NCBI GenBank assembly: GCA_963575745.1
Contig: CAUYUJ010016283.1
Location: forward strand, 737,952-801,951
Origin: Prorocentrum cordatum
Taxonomy: Eukaryota > Sar > Dinophyceae > Prorocentrales > Prorocentraceae
Length of the DNA: 64,000 bases
Direction of reading: 5' to 3'
Shown: piece after piece, positions 10,407-21,382 of the stretch
Numbering within the stretch: the stretch's first letter is position 1
How the letters are laid out: each line of letters begins with the position of its first letter
Translations under genes and position numbers: made by a program
Notes under the pieces: model-generated
Seen by the model: only the letters and a program-made list of their open reading frames with translations
Database searches by the model: none
Told to the model about the DNA's origin: nothing

Positions 10407-11038
10407 TCCTCCCCTCCTCCTCCTCCTCCTCCTCCTCCTCCTCCTCCTCCTCCTCTCCTCCTCCTCCTCCTCCTCCTCCTCCTCCCTCCTCCTCCTTCCT
10501 CCTTCCTCCTTCCTCCTTCCTCCTTCCTCCTTCTCCTTCCTCCTTCCTCCTCCTGCTCCTCCCTCCTCCTCCTCCTCCTCCTCCTTCCTCCTCTCCTCCT
10601 CCTCCTCCTCCTCCTCCTCCTCCTCCTCCTCCTCCTCCTCCTCCTCTCCTCCTCCTCCTCCTCCTCCTCCTCCTCCTCCTCCTCCTCCTCCTCCTCCTCC
10701 TCCTCCTCCTCCTTCCTCCTCCCTCCTCCTCCTCCTCCTCCTCCTCCTCTCCTCCTCCTCCTCCTCCTCCTCCTCCTCCTCCTCCTCCTCCTCCTCCTCC
10801 TCCTCCTCCTCCTCCTCTCCTCCTCCTCTCCTCCTCCTCCTCCCTCCCTCCTCCTCCCTCCTCCTCCTCCTCCTCCTCCTCCTCCTCCTCCTCCTCCTCC
10901 TCCTCCTCCTCTCTCCTCCTCCTCCTCTCCTCCTCCCTCCCTCCTCCTCCTCCTCCTCCTCCTCCTCCTCCTCCTCCTCCTCTTCCTCCTCCTCCTCCTC
11001 CTCCTCCTCCTGCTCCTCCTCCTCCCCCTCCTCCTTCT
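10259..11038 (+). repeat. Long (TCC)n array, about 780 bp
   Basis: Almost pure TCC/CTC on the + strand with scattered TCCT and TTCC interruptions that shift the phase. It yields fake frames of poly-Ser, poly-Leu and poly-Pro, and of Arg, Glu and Gly on the other strand. It directly adjoins the 5'-truncated end of LINE-B. Confidence 0.97.
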
Positions 11039-11040
11039 CA

Positions 11041-11755
11041 GTTGTCGCGAGCTGGAAGTTCTATCCGTTGGACGCGATGGGAACATTCCAAAGCCAGACG
11101 GTTCCTGGGTGCCGCAAAAAAAAGAGCACTCAATATCTGGGCAGCCTGATTTCAAGCGACGGGAAGCTTGGCCCTGAACTCCCCCGCCGACCCGGCACCG
11201 CGAGGGCAAAATTCGACAAGTTGAAGCGAGTGTGGGGTCATTCCACACTGACGCAGTCAAGGAAGCTTGAGATCTTCAGCGCTTGAATTCTCAGTCAACT
11301 GCTGCATTGTCTGCAAACGGCCTTACTGAACCAGGCGGAATAGAAGAAACCCGACGCATTCCACGTGAGATGCTTGAGGCAGATACTTCGCAAACCTCAT
11401 CCATACATTTGCCACGTAACGAATTCCAGTGTTTTGCAGCAGGCAGGCGTTTCCCCGCTGAGCAATGATGCTCTACTGAATCGTCAGCTGCTGCGTCTGG
11501 GGCACATTGCCCGAAAGCCAGCTGATGACCATGTCAGATGCACTGTCTTACGCCCCTTTTTTTTCATGCAAGCTAGCACCACAGAACTTTAAGCGAAAGC
11601 GGGGGCGCCCCCAGAAAACTTGGACCGAATCAGTTTTTGCCCACGCTGTCCGGGCCGCGGGGGGTCAGGAGGCCCTGCCGCAGCTCTGGTATGATAGCGT
11701 AACTTCTGCCGCAGCCTGGCGCGCAGCCGTGAAGCGGTATTGCGACGCCCTGTGA
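11041..11755 (+). pseudogene. LINE-B: 3' end of a non-LTR reverse transcriptase gene
   Basis: Only the region after the RT catalytic core is present. It starts with YLGSLISSDG (about 11,132), continues through RAKFDKLKRVW and SRKLEIFSA, then a TGA at 11284-11286 and a TAG in the same frame, and then DAFHVRCLRQILRK, HVTNSSVLQQAG and NRQLLRLGHIARKP. A run of eight T residues near 11,560 marks a frameshift, after which KRKRGRPQKTWTE and ALPQLWYDSV lead to the natural stop at 11753-11755. These are standard landmarks of RTE/L2-like endonuclease-RT proteins (YLG...F..RCLR...V.N...GRP...W). It is a 5'-truncated copy, as LINE insertions often are. Confidence 0.85.
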
Positions 11756-11790
11756 GGCCACGGCATGTGTGCTCATGTGCTTTGCACTCA

Positions 11791-11834
11791 GCTTTCTCTC
11801 TCTCTCTCACTCTCACTCTCTCTCTCTCTCTCCC
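11791..11834 (+). repeat. (CT)n microsatellite
   Basis: Interrupted CT dinucleotide run just downstream of LINE-B. Confidence 0.9.
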
Positions 11835-13255
11835 AGTTCGGGAAGTGGGGCCGCACCCGAGAAAGCGGAACGTCGTTCTGGCTCCAGCGCTGCCCTGATT
11901 GTCCTTGAAGATTTCGTTTCAGCTTGCCTTCGACAGTCATATCAGAAAGTGCACTGCGCGCGAAAGGGCTGAATGGTGTTCTCGCAGAAGCGCCACGCAA
12001 GGATTCCTCCCAATTTCCGCTACTGCACGTGAGCAGCCCATGCTCACTCGTCGCAAGATCGTCGGCAGCGGGGCAGCGCGCGCGTGCGAGCGCCCTCCGC
12101 TCGCCGGATGGGGGCGAGGCGCCAGTCCCAGTATCATGTTGCGCCAGCGTCGGCTCTCTATTCTATGGGAGGGAGTGTGGGGCGGAGCCCTCTGACACTG
12201 TTCTACTCTACGATTCCTGTTCCTGGTCATCCTCCTGCTCCTGTTTCTGTTACTTTTACTCCAGCAGAAACGCCTACTCCTTCTCACAACTGCACTACGG
12301 ACGTCAAGGAAATGAAAGTCAAAAACAGAAGGGTCCAACAAGAATGCGGGAAGGAACAGAGGAATGAATAAGGGAGATCAATAGAGAGATACGTCTGGAG
12401 GGCGGACGACGACTGACCGCGAAACTGCAGCGTGCCGAACATGGTTAGGCAACATCAATGCTCAACATTTGAGGTTGCGAGCTGCAACAACAGATCTGCA
12501 GTGCCATCGATCTATTGACACACATCGCAGACAGGCACGAGCAGTCTCTGGAGCGAAGAGGGACGTATCACCAGCAGCGAACGCGACAGGGCGGGCACGA
12601 ACACTAGGGACATCCACCGACGACGTAAGCGCTTAAAGCAGTGCACCGCTTCACGCCAACCATGGGATGAGAAGAGACGGGCTAATAGCACCTGCTGGCA
12701 ACGGAGGTGCACATGAAACACGTGGAACAAATATCTGAACCCTCTGTACTCCTACCCCGTTCTAAAGCCAAATGTGGCTGCAAAGAAACGAAGAGCAAGC
12801 GGAACAAGGCAAAGCGGCATCAGACAAGACACTGGATTGGGGAAGAGAGAACCTGCCAGTGCGGCATCCCAGCGCTGCTTCGCGCTTTCAGGGTTGCGTT
12901 CAGGAGCCACTTCTCTCCAGCGCCCGCACGCTACCTTGCGGCTCAATTGCGCCCGCGTGCACTCCACGACTCCTACCACCCGGGCTTAATAAGTATCTCC
13001 CCTTTTCTTCGTCCCCTTCCAGATTCCCTTTTGTCATGCGCCTGGCTGTCCTAATCATGTTTCCCCGTCTCCACCCATCAAGTACGTGGTGAGCTTGAGT
13101 TGAGGAACGTGAGGGTCAGGGAAGGGAGTAACGAGCATGTGGAGGAGGACGAACCCCATCAGCCCTCAGTTGAACGTATTTCCTCTTCCACCCCGGTGTT
13201 TGAGTTTCCGCCCCCCTAAGACACCCCCTGGCTTTGGAGGAGGGGGGAGGCGAAC
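11835..13255. other. Unassigned sequence
   Basis: About 1.4 kb without a supportable gene. Frames stay open on both strands because of high GC, but no motif is recognised. Short pyrimidine-rich patches occur near 12,220-12,260. I see no tRNA, rRNA or terminator-like structure. Confidence 0.5.
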
Positions 13256-13735
13256 GGTCAGAGCGCCACAGACGGTCCAAAATGGATCCAAGATGGCCCT
13301 GGAGAGCCACAAATGTTTTCCAGGATGGCCCAATATACCACATGATAAGTAGAAATTGCCCGCAAGATGACCCCACGAGGTCTCAAAATCGCCCCCAGAC
13401 GGCCCCGAGTGGCCACGGAGCCTGCCAAGGGTCCCCCCGAGAGACCAATATCCATGCAACATCGATGGAATTCCATCGACTGTGACCTTCTCACCCTGTC
13501 GCCCGATGGGCCTCTGAAGCTTCAAGATGACCCGCGGATGCCGAAGCGAGCCCCAAGAGAGGCCCAGGAAGGCCCCAAGAGCGCCCAGATGCCTTTTCGC
13601 TTCAAGCCATGCAATATGAACAACAACTGACGTTGCAAAGACGTTGGCATCTCGGAAGCATCGCTGGAAGGCTCGCGGGACAAGATGGCCCCAAAATGGC
13701 CCCACGATGACTCCAAGAGTGGACGGAAGAGACAA
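13256..13735 (+). repeat. 11-bp periodic repeat block A (CCAAGATGGCC type)
   Basis: A degenerate succession of 10- to 12-bp units related to CCAAGATGGCC. The clearest run is CCACAGACGGT, CCAAAATGGAT, CCAAGATGGCC at about 13,266-13,298; further units lie at 13,322-13,335, 13,370-13,440 and 13,680-13,720. One of seven such blocks in the window. Confidence 0.7.
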
Positions 13736-14471
13736 TCAATGAGTCGAACCTACCGTGGGGTCCGCAGGGACAGGACGATAGGGAGGAAAGAAAGGCCTCG
13801 CCCATGCGCCCGCGGAAGCAGGGGCGCGCAAAATGTCCAGGTGTCCAATACCCTAGCCGAGAGGATAGCAGGATAGATGGATAAAAGGGGGCAATGAGCG
13901 GTCTTCATATATATATATATATACACACACACCGTCCCGAATCCCGCCCTTTCCACGTCGGCCTCGGGCCGTTTTGGGGCCAGGCCTTTAGACTCCTTCA
14001 GATTCTTCATCGCCACGGGGCCGAAAGGCGCATCAAGTACTGACTTGTCTCTGCCCGTTGCCGAGCTAGACCTTCCTGTCCGCGCGCCAGGTAGCGAAGG
14101 TGCCCAGTCGCCGCGATAGGCCGGACCCTCCTGGGACTCTGCAGACCTCGCAGCATCCGGTTGCTTGGGCAGCGGTGTGGAGCTGCCTCTGAAGCGGGCA
14201 GCTCTCCATCTGACATTGCCTGAACGTCACCGCGCGGGACCACAATCGCCCTCCACGTCGCTGTCGGGGGACTCCCCTAGGTCCACCTCTTGTCCTGGAC
14301 GCAGTCTCTTTGCAATGGCCGCCTGTGACTTATCGGTATCCTGGGCATCCGGGGCGCGACCGCCCTCTTTCTCGCCGGGGTCACCGTCTCCCCGGGCGCG
14401 CCCGCCCAGCGGTTTAGCGGGCGAGGTAGGCGCGAGAAGCCGCCCCTCCTGACCTCCTCGTTCTTCAATCC
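13736..14471. other. Unassigned sequence with AT/AC microsatellite
   Basis: An (AT)n(AC)n microsatellite lies at 13,906-13,932. The rest holds no recognised gene. Confidence 0.5.
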
Positions 14472-15182
14472 TCACGCCCGCCGCTCGGGCGACGCGGGGG
14501 GAGACGCAGGAGGCTCGGCACCAGAGCTATCCACGATCTGCCCCGTCGCATTCAGCTCGCGCCGACGGTGGGATACTGCGATCCCTGTCCACATGCGCCT
14601 CAACACGATCTTTGTTCTGCCGTTGCCAGTGCCAAGTCTACTCGTAGATCTTGAAAATACGATCATCGAACAAAGCTTCCCCGTCATCGTCAACGTCTTC
14701 GCATCCGCATCGGTCAATGGGACGCAATCCTCAATGGACGCAGCCGCCCTTCCGCCCACGCCGCCACCGTGGCCAGAACGCCGCGGCGCCACGCCATGAT
14801 GCGGGATGCCAAATGGACGGCCCATTGGGCAATTGCGGCGGTATTGGCTGCGAGGCGGGAATGGACACACACGGTAGGTCCTGCGAGCTTGAATAACGTC
14901 TTGCGCGCACGCACGCCTCTCATCACTCCCTTGCACGCAATGATCTGACGCTTTGATGATGCGGCTTTTGTCATCGCGAGTACCGTGCTTTGAAAACCAC
15001 CAAATCTGAGTTTCTGAGGATCCCTGTTCGACGTAGCAGTCCATGCATGCGAAATGAATATCAATGCGTTGGCCTTCGTCATGAAGGAAAAAAAGCATAC
15101 CCAATACCAGAGGACGACCACCCTTTTCCCCGACCCATCTCGCTAGATCTCGCAACATGCGCGGGCTCTGCAGACCGAGCAT
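14472..15182 (-). CDS. Unrecognised 236-codon ORF
   Basis: Open minus-strand frame with some protein-like composition in its first third, including HDEGQRIDIHFACMDC and QIWWFSKHGTRDDKSRIIKA (about 14,950-15,090). The rest is Arg-, Pro- and Ala-rich and may be fortuitous. It lies downstream of the gag at 15.5-17.2 kb on the same strand, so it could be decayed pol sequence of that element, but no pol motif is visible. Confidence 0.3.
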   Translation of the reverse strand: MLGLQSPRMLRDLARWVGEKGGRPLVLGMLFFLHDEGQRIDIHFACMDCYVEQGSSETQIWWFSKHGTRDDKSRIIKASDHCVQGSDERRACAQDVIQARRTYRVCPFPPRSQYRRNCPMGRPFGIPHHGVAPRRSGHGGGVGGRAAASIEDCVPLTDADAKTLTMTGKLCSMIVFSRSTSRLGTGNGRTKIVLRRMWTGIAVSHRRRELNATGQIVDSSGAEPPASPPASPERRA

Positions 15183-15489
15183 GGTCCCGCCGCGCGCGAG
15201 CGATTACGACCTCGACCGGCCGCCCGTGTCAGGGCTACGTTTGCCAGATTTCCCTCGCGCGCCCGCCGCGGCGCGGGCAGCGGCGGCGCGGCCGCGGCGA
15301 GTGTTTCCTTTGTCGCCCGTATAAGGCCACACGAGCCAATAGGAGCCTTTTTCCAAACTTACCCCACATCATAAACGCGCCGGCGCGGGCCTGCCCCCAT
15401 CCCACAGCAGCCCGCTCCTCGTCGGTGAGACAAACACCATTGGATTTGGGAGCGGGTGGAGCTTCGCCTGCACGTGTCCTAGCTGTTCC

Positions 15490-17159
15490 ATTATGTCAGC
15501 GTCGGCGGCAGACACGGCCCCCGCGCCAGACACAGTCGCCATCGCCCTCGTCGTCCGAGTCGGGACGCAGGCGCCCGCGCCGACGCGTGCCAGTCCAATC
15601 CTCAACGGGCGCGTCGAACAGCTCCCCGACCCCGTCGCGCAGACACTCGGAGCGGCGTTCGACTGGCATGGCAGCATCGACAAAGTGGGCCATCAAAAAC
15701 CAAGCGGAACTTGAACGGGCGTGGAAGGGGCGGTCGATTTCGGGGAAATCAACGCATCAAATGACATCCGTTCCGGATCACTCTGAGCCGAGGAGTACCG
15801 ACCCATCCCCATTCCCACCTCCCTTGGAACACTGCGCGTGGAAGTGTTTATCGCTTCCGCAGGCATTGCATGCCACCCGTTTGCCGTTTTTGCCCACTGG
15901 ATTGAGCCTGCGCCCCTCTTCCCTTGCCCGCAGTACGCCCACGACCTTTGCCTCTGTCTTCGCCTCCAAGAAATAAATCCTCAAAGCCTTCGTCAGTCAA
16001 TTGAGCCAGAAATGCGGCTACGCCTTTGCTGCGCAATCTGCGGGGGCATCTACCACCTTTGCCGCGGCCTTTACCTTCACGGAAAAAGACACGACGCACA
16101 GTTCGCCTCATTATCCTAACTTGTTCCTTCATATGTCGCCCCCACCTTATTTGACGCGGCGATAGCCAAGGCATAGGCACTGCGTTGCTGCATCACTACT
16201 GGCGGGTGGATCTGACCAGTCGAGATTTTCATCGCCAGTAGAGGAGACCGCATCGGCATCCGCGCCAGAATCGAAGACGCCGCCATCTCGTCGGCCGGGG
16301 GAACCCAGAGGGTGGTCGCGTCAGGTGGCGTATACCTGGCAGCCGATGGCCAACCAACTTTGGAGCCAGAAGCACGTGCATTGTTCGCTTCTTGGCCTAG
16401 AAACATCGTGGACTCAGCAGGCTTCCCGCCATTCCAAATGCCATTCGGCACGGCGGCCAGTGCGTCGCTTATTTCGGCATGGTAGGTGCCGGCGGTGCGT
16501 CCGCTGAAGATGCCCCTGATGTTCCCCGGGGGGGCGCGGAGCCAAGTGTCCACGGCTGCGCGTTCGCTCCAGGAGTTGGTCGCATTTGTTGGGTACGGGG
16601 CATCTGGTGGTTCAGCGGTTGAGGAAGCTGCGCTGCTCGGGAGGTACCAACTCCCACGGCGCGAAATGAGATCAGATAAGATCAGAATAAGGATCTGGAA
16701 GTTGGGCACGTTGAACCCCGCTGAATTTGCTTCCAGCCTGGCCATCTCGAATCGGGCCAGCACTGAGTCGATGCGTTCGCCCCGATTGACCCTGAAGTCG
16801 ATGAGGGCTGTCCCCGAGGTGAGCTGTCGCTCGTCCTCCAGGTTTTCAAAATTGGCGCTCAGCAGGCACGTGATGTACGCGACTCCGTCGGTGCGTCCAC
16901 CCTGTAAGGCGACACCATAGTTGATGATGGTGGACGGCTGCCTTATGGCTAGTGCCCTAGCCAAGCCCCCTAGGCCGCGCTGCAACGCCGCGGCCTGTCG
17001 GGGTGGAGTCATACTCCCGCGCGCGACATTAAGCCGTGCGTGTACTTCGCGGACAAAACCGCGGAAGGGTGCGTTGCCTGCGGGATCCCAGAACGGACCC
17101 CGAGTGCGCGTTTCATCCAGTCCCCCCCTCGCATGTATGACACGGCTAGACCTAGGCAT
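15490..17159 (-). pseudogene. Retrotransposon gag 1 with intact CCHC zinc knuckle
   Basis: Gag forms the particle and binds element RNA. The largest frame (16116-17159) has the dinoflagellate-type gag pattern: FRGFVREVHARLNVARGSMT, QAAALQRGLGGLARAL, NFENLEDERQLTSGTALIDF and RGERIDSVLARFEMARLEA. After frame changes (15,848-16,180, then 15,778-15,984) comes a basic REGKGRGKGG stretch and then CNACGSDKHFHAQC, an exact C-X2-C-X4-H-X4-C knuckle at 15,829-15,870. A last section, MAHFVDAAMPVERRSECLRD, lies at about 15,640-15,696. At least two frameshifts break the ORF. No LTRs were found around it. A homologue lies at 51,590-52,700. Confidence 0.8.
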
Positions 17160-18075
17160 ACCCTTATGTCTCCAAGAACAACGACCTTGGCATAACGCAT
17201 GGTCATGTTGCAGCTGACGATGTCAGGTTTCGTATCATTGGAGATTGTCGCGTCGATCGGGTTGCCACTGGGTGTCTGGTTTGACGTGGCCGTCAGTTTG
17301 CGGACGGGAATCGGTACTTGGTTTGTGCGTGGCGTGTGGCCACGCGGCGGGGACACGGAGGTTAGTACTGTAGGTTACTAATTGGTTGGAGGAAATTGGA
17401 GTGAAGTGGCTGGTAGCTGGCGCGATCGGGGACCCCACTATGCCGTGGTAAGGTGGTATGCACAACACCCGATGTAAAAGCCAGCCACATAAAGATGTAG
17501 CAAGCTCCGCTGCCAAGTGCAAAATAAGGGTTGAAGGCTTGAACATGAGGTAATAAGCTGAAACCCTGCTCTCAAGATAACGCCGGCGACGTATCGAGGT
17601 ATCCCATAACTCAACCCTTGATGGCAAGCAAGATGAGAGATAAGAGACAAGCCATGAGAGGTAGAGGTGGATCATTGATAGACCTGGTTTTTGTCTGATA
17701 CTATAAACCATATAGAGTCACACTGCCGTGTAACTAAGGAATAGGGCTGCGCAACCTTGACCCAAGATTGCAGCGGATATTGCATTCTCTAAACAGCCCC
17801 ACCTTAAACCTCGTTTAAAATTCAGCGCCGTCCAGTTCCGTCGTCTTTATCCTTTAAAAGATCTGCGCAATGGTAGCGATGGATCCAACCTGCCGCGGTC
17901 CAAGAGTAGAGGTCGGAAATATGTATCTCTCGCCAGGTCGCGCCGGCAGGCGCCGATCACAATCGTCGCGGTCCCCTGGGCCCAAGCCGGCGCGGCGCGC
18001 GCCAGGCCTCATGCCCTGTATGCTCGAGTCGGCACGCTGGCGGAGAGCAGCAGGAGCACGGTCCCCCCCCCCTTT
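17160..18075. other. Unassigned sequence
   Basis: Lower-GC stretch upstream of gag 1. It may include 5' flanking or LTR sequence of that element, but I see no paired copy to prove an LTR. Confidence 0.4.
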
Positions 18076-18225
18076 AAGCCATGGGGCCCAAGATCGACCC
18101 ACGAAGGCCTGGAGACCTCGCTAAAAAGCCCCAAGAGAGACCCAAGAAGGGCCCGAGATGGGGCCAAATTCGCCCCAAAAGGGCCCAAACACGGCTCCAA
18201 GAAGCCTCTCCCACGACGCTCCAAC
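18076..18225 (+). repeat. 11-bp periodic repeat block B
   Basis: Units such as CCAAGAGAGA, CCCAAGAAGGG, CCCGAGATGGGG, CCAAATTCGCC and CCAAGAAGCCT follow at 10-12-bp spacing. The block runs up to the TCC array at 18,273. Confidence 0.7.
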
Positions 18226-18272
18226 AGCAAAAGATCTGCGAAGGCGTTCCCCTTCTCTTCTGCCTCATCTAC

Positions 18273-18356
18273 ATCCTCCTCCTCCTCCTCCTCCTCCTCC
18301 TCCTCCTCCTCCTCCTCCTCCATCTCCTCCTCCTCCTCCTCCTCCTCCTCCTCCTT
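18273..18356 (+). repeat. (TCC)n array
   Basis: TCC trinucleotide run on the + strand with one CATC interruption. Confidence 0.95.
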
Positions 18357-18825
18357 CGCATCGGTTCTTATAAGGTGGTTGGGATACACGAAGCGTCAAC
18401 GTGGGAAACCGAGGCTTGACGACAGGCATGGCATGAATCGTTGTACTGCCAACATCCTAGCAAATCCATTGTTTCGTGTTTGCAAGCCTTCATGTAACTG
18501 CAGAATAGCACCATGCCAGGGATTAAAAACAAGATAATGACGGGAAGAGAAGGCGGGAAAGGAAACACTTGGAAAAGCACGGCGGCCCTGAACCGAACCA
18601 GTCGAACCAAAGCCCTAACCGAACCGAGCTGGTAAGCCGAAACTGGCCCAAACGGCCAAATCGAAGCGGTTGGAACCGAAACGGCCTGGGCCCTCCAAAA
18701 TACCCGTAAGAGCTCCAAGGGGCTCCAGAGAGCCCTAGGGGCCTAAGGGGCCTGGGGGACCCCTGGGGAGCAGGGGGGGCCCGGGTGACTCGGGGGGAGG
18801 GGGGGGGCCGCCATGCGGACGCTTC
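18357..18825. other. Unassigned sequence
   Basis: No gene seen. From 18,590 to 18,720 there are short repeats around CGAACCGA and AACCGAAACGGCC. A G-rich stretch (GGGG runs) lies at 18,735-18,812. Confidence 0.5.
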
Positions 18826-19265
18826 CACTGGAGCCCTTGGCGCAGCTCTCTACAAGGCCACGACACGTGAAAGGGATGTGCCCAAACAATGTGTGCAGTG
18901 CCACCAAGCGGACGCTGCCACTGGGCCTTCGCCGGGGCTCCGCACGGGGCCACGACACGTGTGAGGGGTTTGCCCAAATATGTGCGGTGCCGCCATACGG
19001 ACGCTGCCACTGGGGCCTTCGCCAGAGCTACCTATAGGGCCACGACACGTGAAAGGGGTGTGTCGAAATGGGCGCGGTGTCGCCATGCGGACGCTGCCAC
19101 TGGGGCCTTCGGCGGAGCTTCCTGTAGGGCGGGCGACGAATCGTGTGAAGGGTGCGCCCACATGAGCGCGGTGCCGCCATGCGGACGCTGCCATTGTTGC
19201 CTTCGGTGGAGCTCCCTATGGAACCGCGACACGTGTGAGGGCTGTGCCGACATGGTACGTGGAGG
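18826..19265 (-). repeat. ~90-bp degenerate repeat, site 1 (reverse orientation)
   Basis: Five copies of a unit marked by GGGCCACGACACGTGTGAGG on the + strand, at about 18,855, 18,949, 19,039, 19,126 and 19,220 (spacings 87-94 bp). Each unit also holds GCCGCCATGCGGACGCTGCC. The reverse complement matches the units at 24.9, 25.4 and 46.5 kb. Confidence 0.8.
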
Positions 19266-19540
19266 GCATACCAGGAGAGGAGCAAAGGAGGAGGGGGGGG
19301 AGGAATGTGAGGTGGAGCTCGGAGCTGCGGGTGCAAAACGAGGACCCAACACCACAGGATGGTTGGGAAACCAATGTGTACCAGTCATGTGTCAAAAAAC
19401 AATGCGCGGAGGGGAGCGCGCCACTCTCAGGACGCCTTCGGGGGAGAGAGGAGTCTAGTTCCCAAACAGCGCTTGCACTTAAATGCTCTTACTTGTCTGC
19501 CTAAGGAATTGAGTGGGTATGGCGGGGAACCTCGTGGACG
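19266..19540. other. Unassigned spacer
   Basis: Begins with a G/A-rich patch (19,275-19,310). No gene recognised. Confidence 0.4.
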
Positions 19541-20705
19541 CCGCGTGCGCTGGGTGGGTCCAACGACGTTTCGCCACGATGCCGCCTCTTTGTCGCCTCG
19601 TTGCCGCCTCGTACGCTGAATCCGGCAAGATTCCGTAACGTTGCGGCCTCGTTGCCCTGGTCTGGTGAGGATTGCCGCCGCTGAGTGGGTCCGCAGAGGT
19701 ATCGCCACGTTGCCGCCTCATTTCCTCCTCGTTGCCGCCTCGTTGCCCCCTCGTGCGCTGGGTGGTTCTGGCGAAATTTCGACACGTTGCCTCCTCGTTG
19801 CTGCCTCGTTGCCGCCTCGTGCGCTGGGTGGGTTTCGCCACGTTCCTGCATCGATGCCGCCTCGTTGCCGCCCCGTTGCCGCCTTGTTGCCGCCTCGTTG
19901 CCACCTCGTGAGCTGGGTGGGTTTCGCCACGTTGCTGCCTCGTTGCTGCCTCGTTGCCGCCTCGTGCGCTGGGTGTGTCCGGCGAAGTCTCGTCACGTTG
20001 CCGCCCGTTGCCGCCTCGGTGTCGCGTGTGCTGGGTAATTAGGTCCAGCGAGGTATCGCCAAGCTGTCGCTCGTTCCCGCCTAGTTGCCGCCACGTGCGC
20101 TAGGTGGGTCCTGAAAGGTTTCGCCACGTTGCTGCATCATTGCCGCCTCGTGCACTAGGTGGATCGGGCAAGGTTTCGCCACTCTGCCGCCTAGTTGCCG
20201 ACTCGTTGCCGCCTCGTTGCCGCCTCGTTGCCGCCTCGTGCGCTGGGTGGGTCCAGCCAGGTTTCGCTACGGTACCGCTCGTTGCCGCCTTGTTGCCGCG
20301 CTGTGGGCTGCTCATACACTGGATCGGTCTGGCGAGATTTCGCCACGTTGCTGCCTCGTTGCCGCCTCGTTGCCGCCTCGTTGTCGCCTCGTGCGTTGAG
20401 TGGGTCTGGCGAAGTTTCGCCCAGCTGCCGCCTCGCTTCCGCCTCGCTGCCGGCTCGTGCGCTGGGTAGGTCTGGTGCCGCCTCGCTTCCGCCTCGCTGC
20501 CGCCTCGTGCGCTGGGTGGGTCTGGCGAGGTTTCGCCACGCTGCCGCCGATTACCGCCTCGTTGCGGCCTCGTGCGCTGGGTGTGTCCGGCAAGGTTTCG
20601 CCACGTTGCCGTCAATTGCCGCCTCGCTGCCGCCTCGTGCGCTGGATGGGTCCAGTGAGGTTTCGTCACATTGCCGCCCGTTTCCGCTTCGTTGCCCCTT
20701 CTAGC
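19541..20705 (+). repeat. 11-bp GTTGCCGCCTC minisatellite with higher-order units
   Basis: Runs of the 11-mer GTTGCCGCCTC (and GTTGCTGCCTC) alternate with a segment beginning GTGCGCTGGGTGGGTC and ending TTTCGCCAC. Together they form higher-order units of roughly 55-80 bp, repeated about sixteen times. Long frames on both strands (Ala/Ser/Pro/Arg on +, Arg/Gln/Gly on -) follow from the repeat and do not show a gene. Confidence 0.85.
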
Positions 20706-20904
20706 TTGCACAACGTCAACTCTCAATAGACTCTGCCCCCCCCCTGGCGTTATCGGTCCCCCTTTCGGGTATGCAAATCACACATGATTATGACCACATG
20801 CACATCCGAAATATGAATTTACACTATCCCTGGGGGGTCGGGTTCCCCCCCCTGAGGTTCCCTTCTTAAAAAACCCTATGCGGTAATATTTATTGTTCTA
20901 ACAT
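20706..20904. other. Unassigned spacer
   Basis: Contains two C-runs (20,737-20,746 and 20,845-20,852) in AT-richer DNA; nothing else recognised. Confidence 0.4.
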
Positions 20905-21380
20905 AACACTTGTTCACGAATCCCTTGCAAAAACGGGACGAAGTGCACACGCGCGCGCCGTCACGCGCGCATGCCGAAATCCTTCAAAAACCTTCGGTGC
21001 CGGAAGGGTTCGCAATCGAGTATCAAAAAAACATACAAAAACACAAGGCTTCGCAACACTGATTTGCTCAAAAGCTCCTGCGCGAGCTCTTGCGAGATCT
21101 TGAGAAAACCACAGGTTTTTCAAGATTTTCACAAAATGCTACCAAACAGGCTTTGCGCGCGCATGTCGAAATCTGTCGAACGCCCTTGCGCGTGTGCCGT
21201 CGCGAGAATCCTCTGCAAAAAGTGGGACGAAGTGCAGACGCGCGCGTCGTCGCGCGCGTATGCCGAAATCCTTCAAAACCCATCGGTTTCGGAAGGATTT
21301 CGAAATCGTGTGTCCAAAAAACCTACAAAAACCCAAGGTTTCGCAACACAGATTTTCAACAAAAGCGTGCGCGCGCGCTC
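20905..21380 (+). repeat. 289-bp tandem repeat, about 1.6 copies
   Basis: The stretch from GGACGAAGTGCACACGCGCG to the TTCGCAACACTGATTT motif (20,936-21,065) recurs at about 21,223-21,350 with roughly 85 percent identity by eye. The word ATGCCGAAATCCTTCAAAA lies at 20,971 and again at 21,260. The second copy runs straight into the GTC array. Confidence 0.75.
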
Positions 21381-21382
21381 TT

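Noticed and set aside
10222-11286. Very long frames of poly-Ser, Leu, Pro, Arg and Glu across the TCC array, and similar poly-His/Ser/Met frames at 22.9-23.6 and 45.0-46.4 kb
   Set aside because: They are direct translations of trinucleotide arrays with phase shifts; no flanking domain or start context supports a protein.
14990-15976. 328-codon + strand ORF
   Set aside because: Antisense to gag 1's C-terminal region; Arg/Pro/Ser-rich with no domain.
19641-20726. Long + and - strand ORFs in the GTTGCCGCCTC array
   Set aside because: The 11-bp repeat yields a 33-bp protein period in all frames; no evidence of selection.
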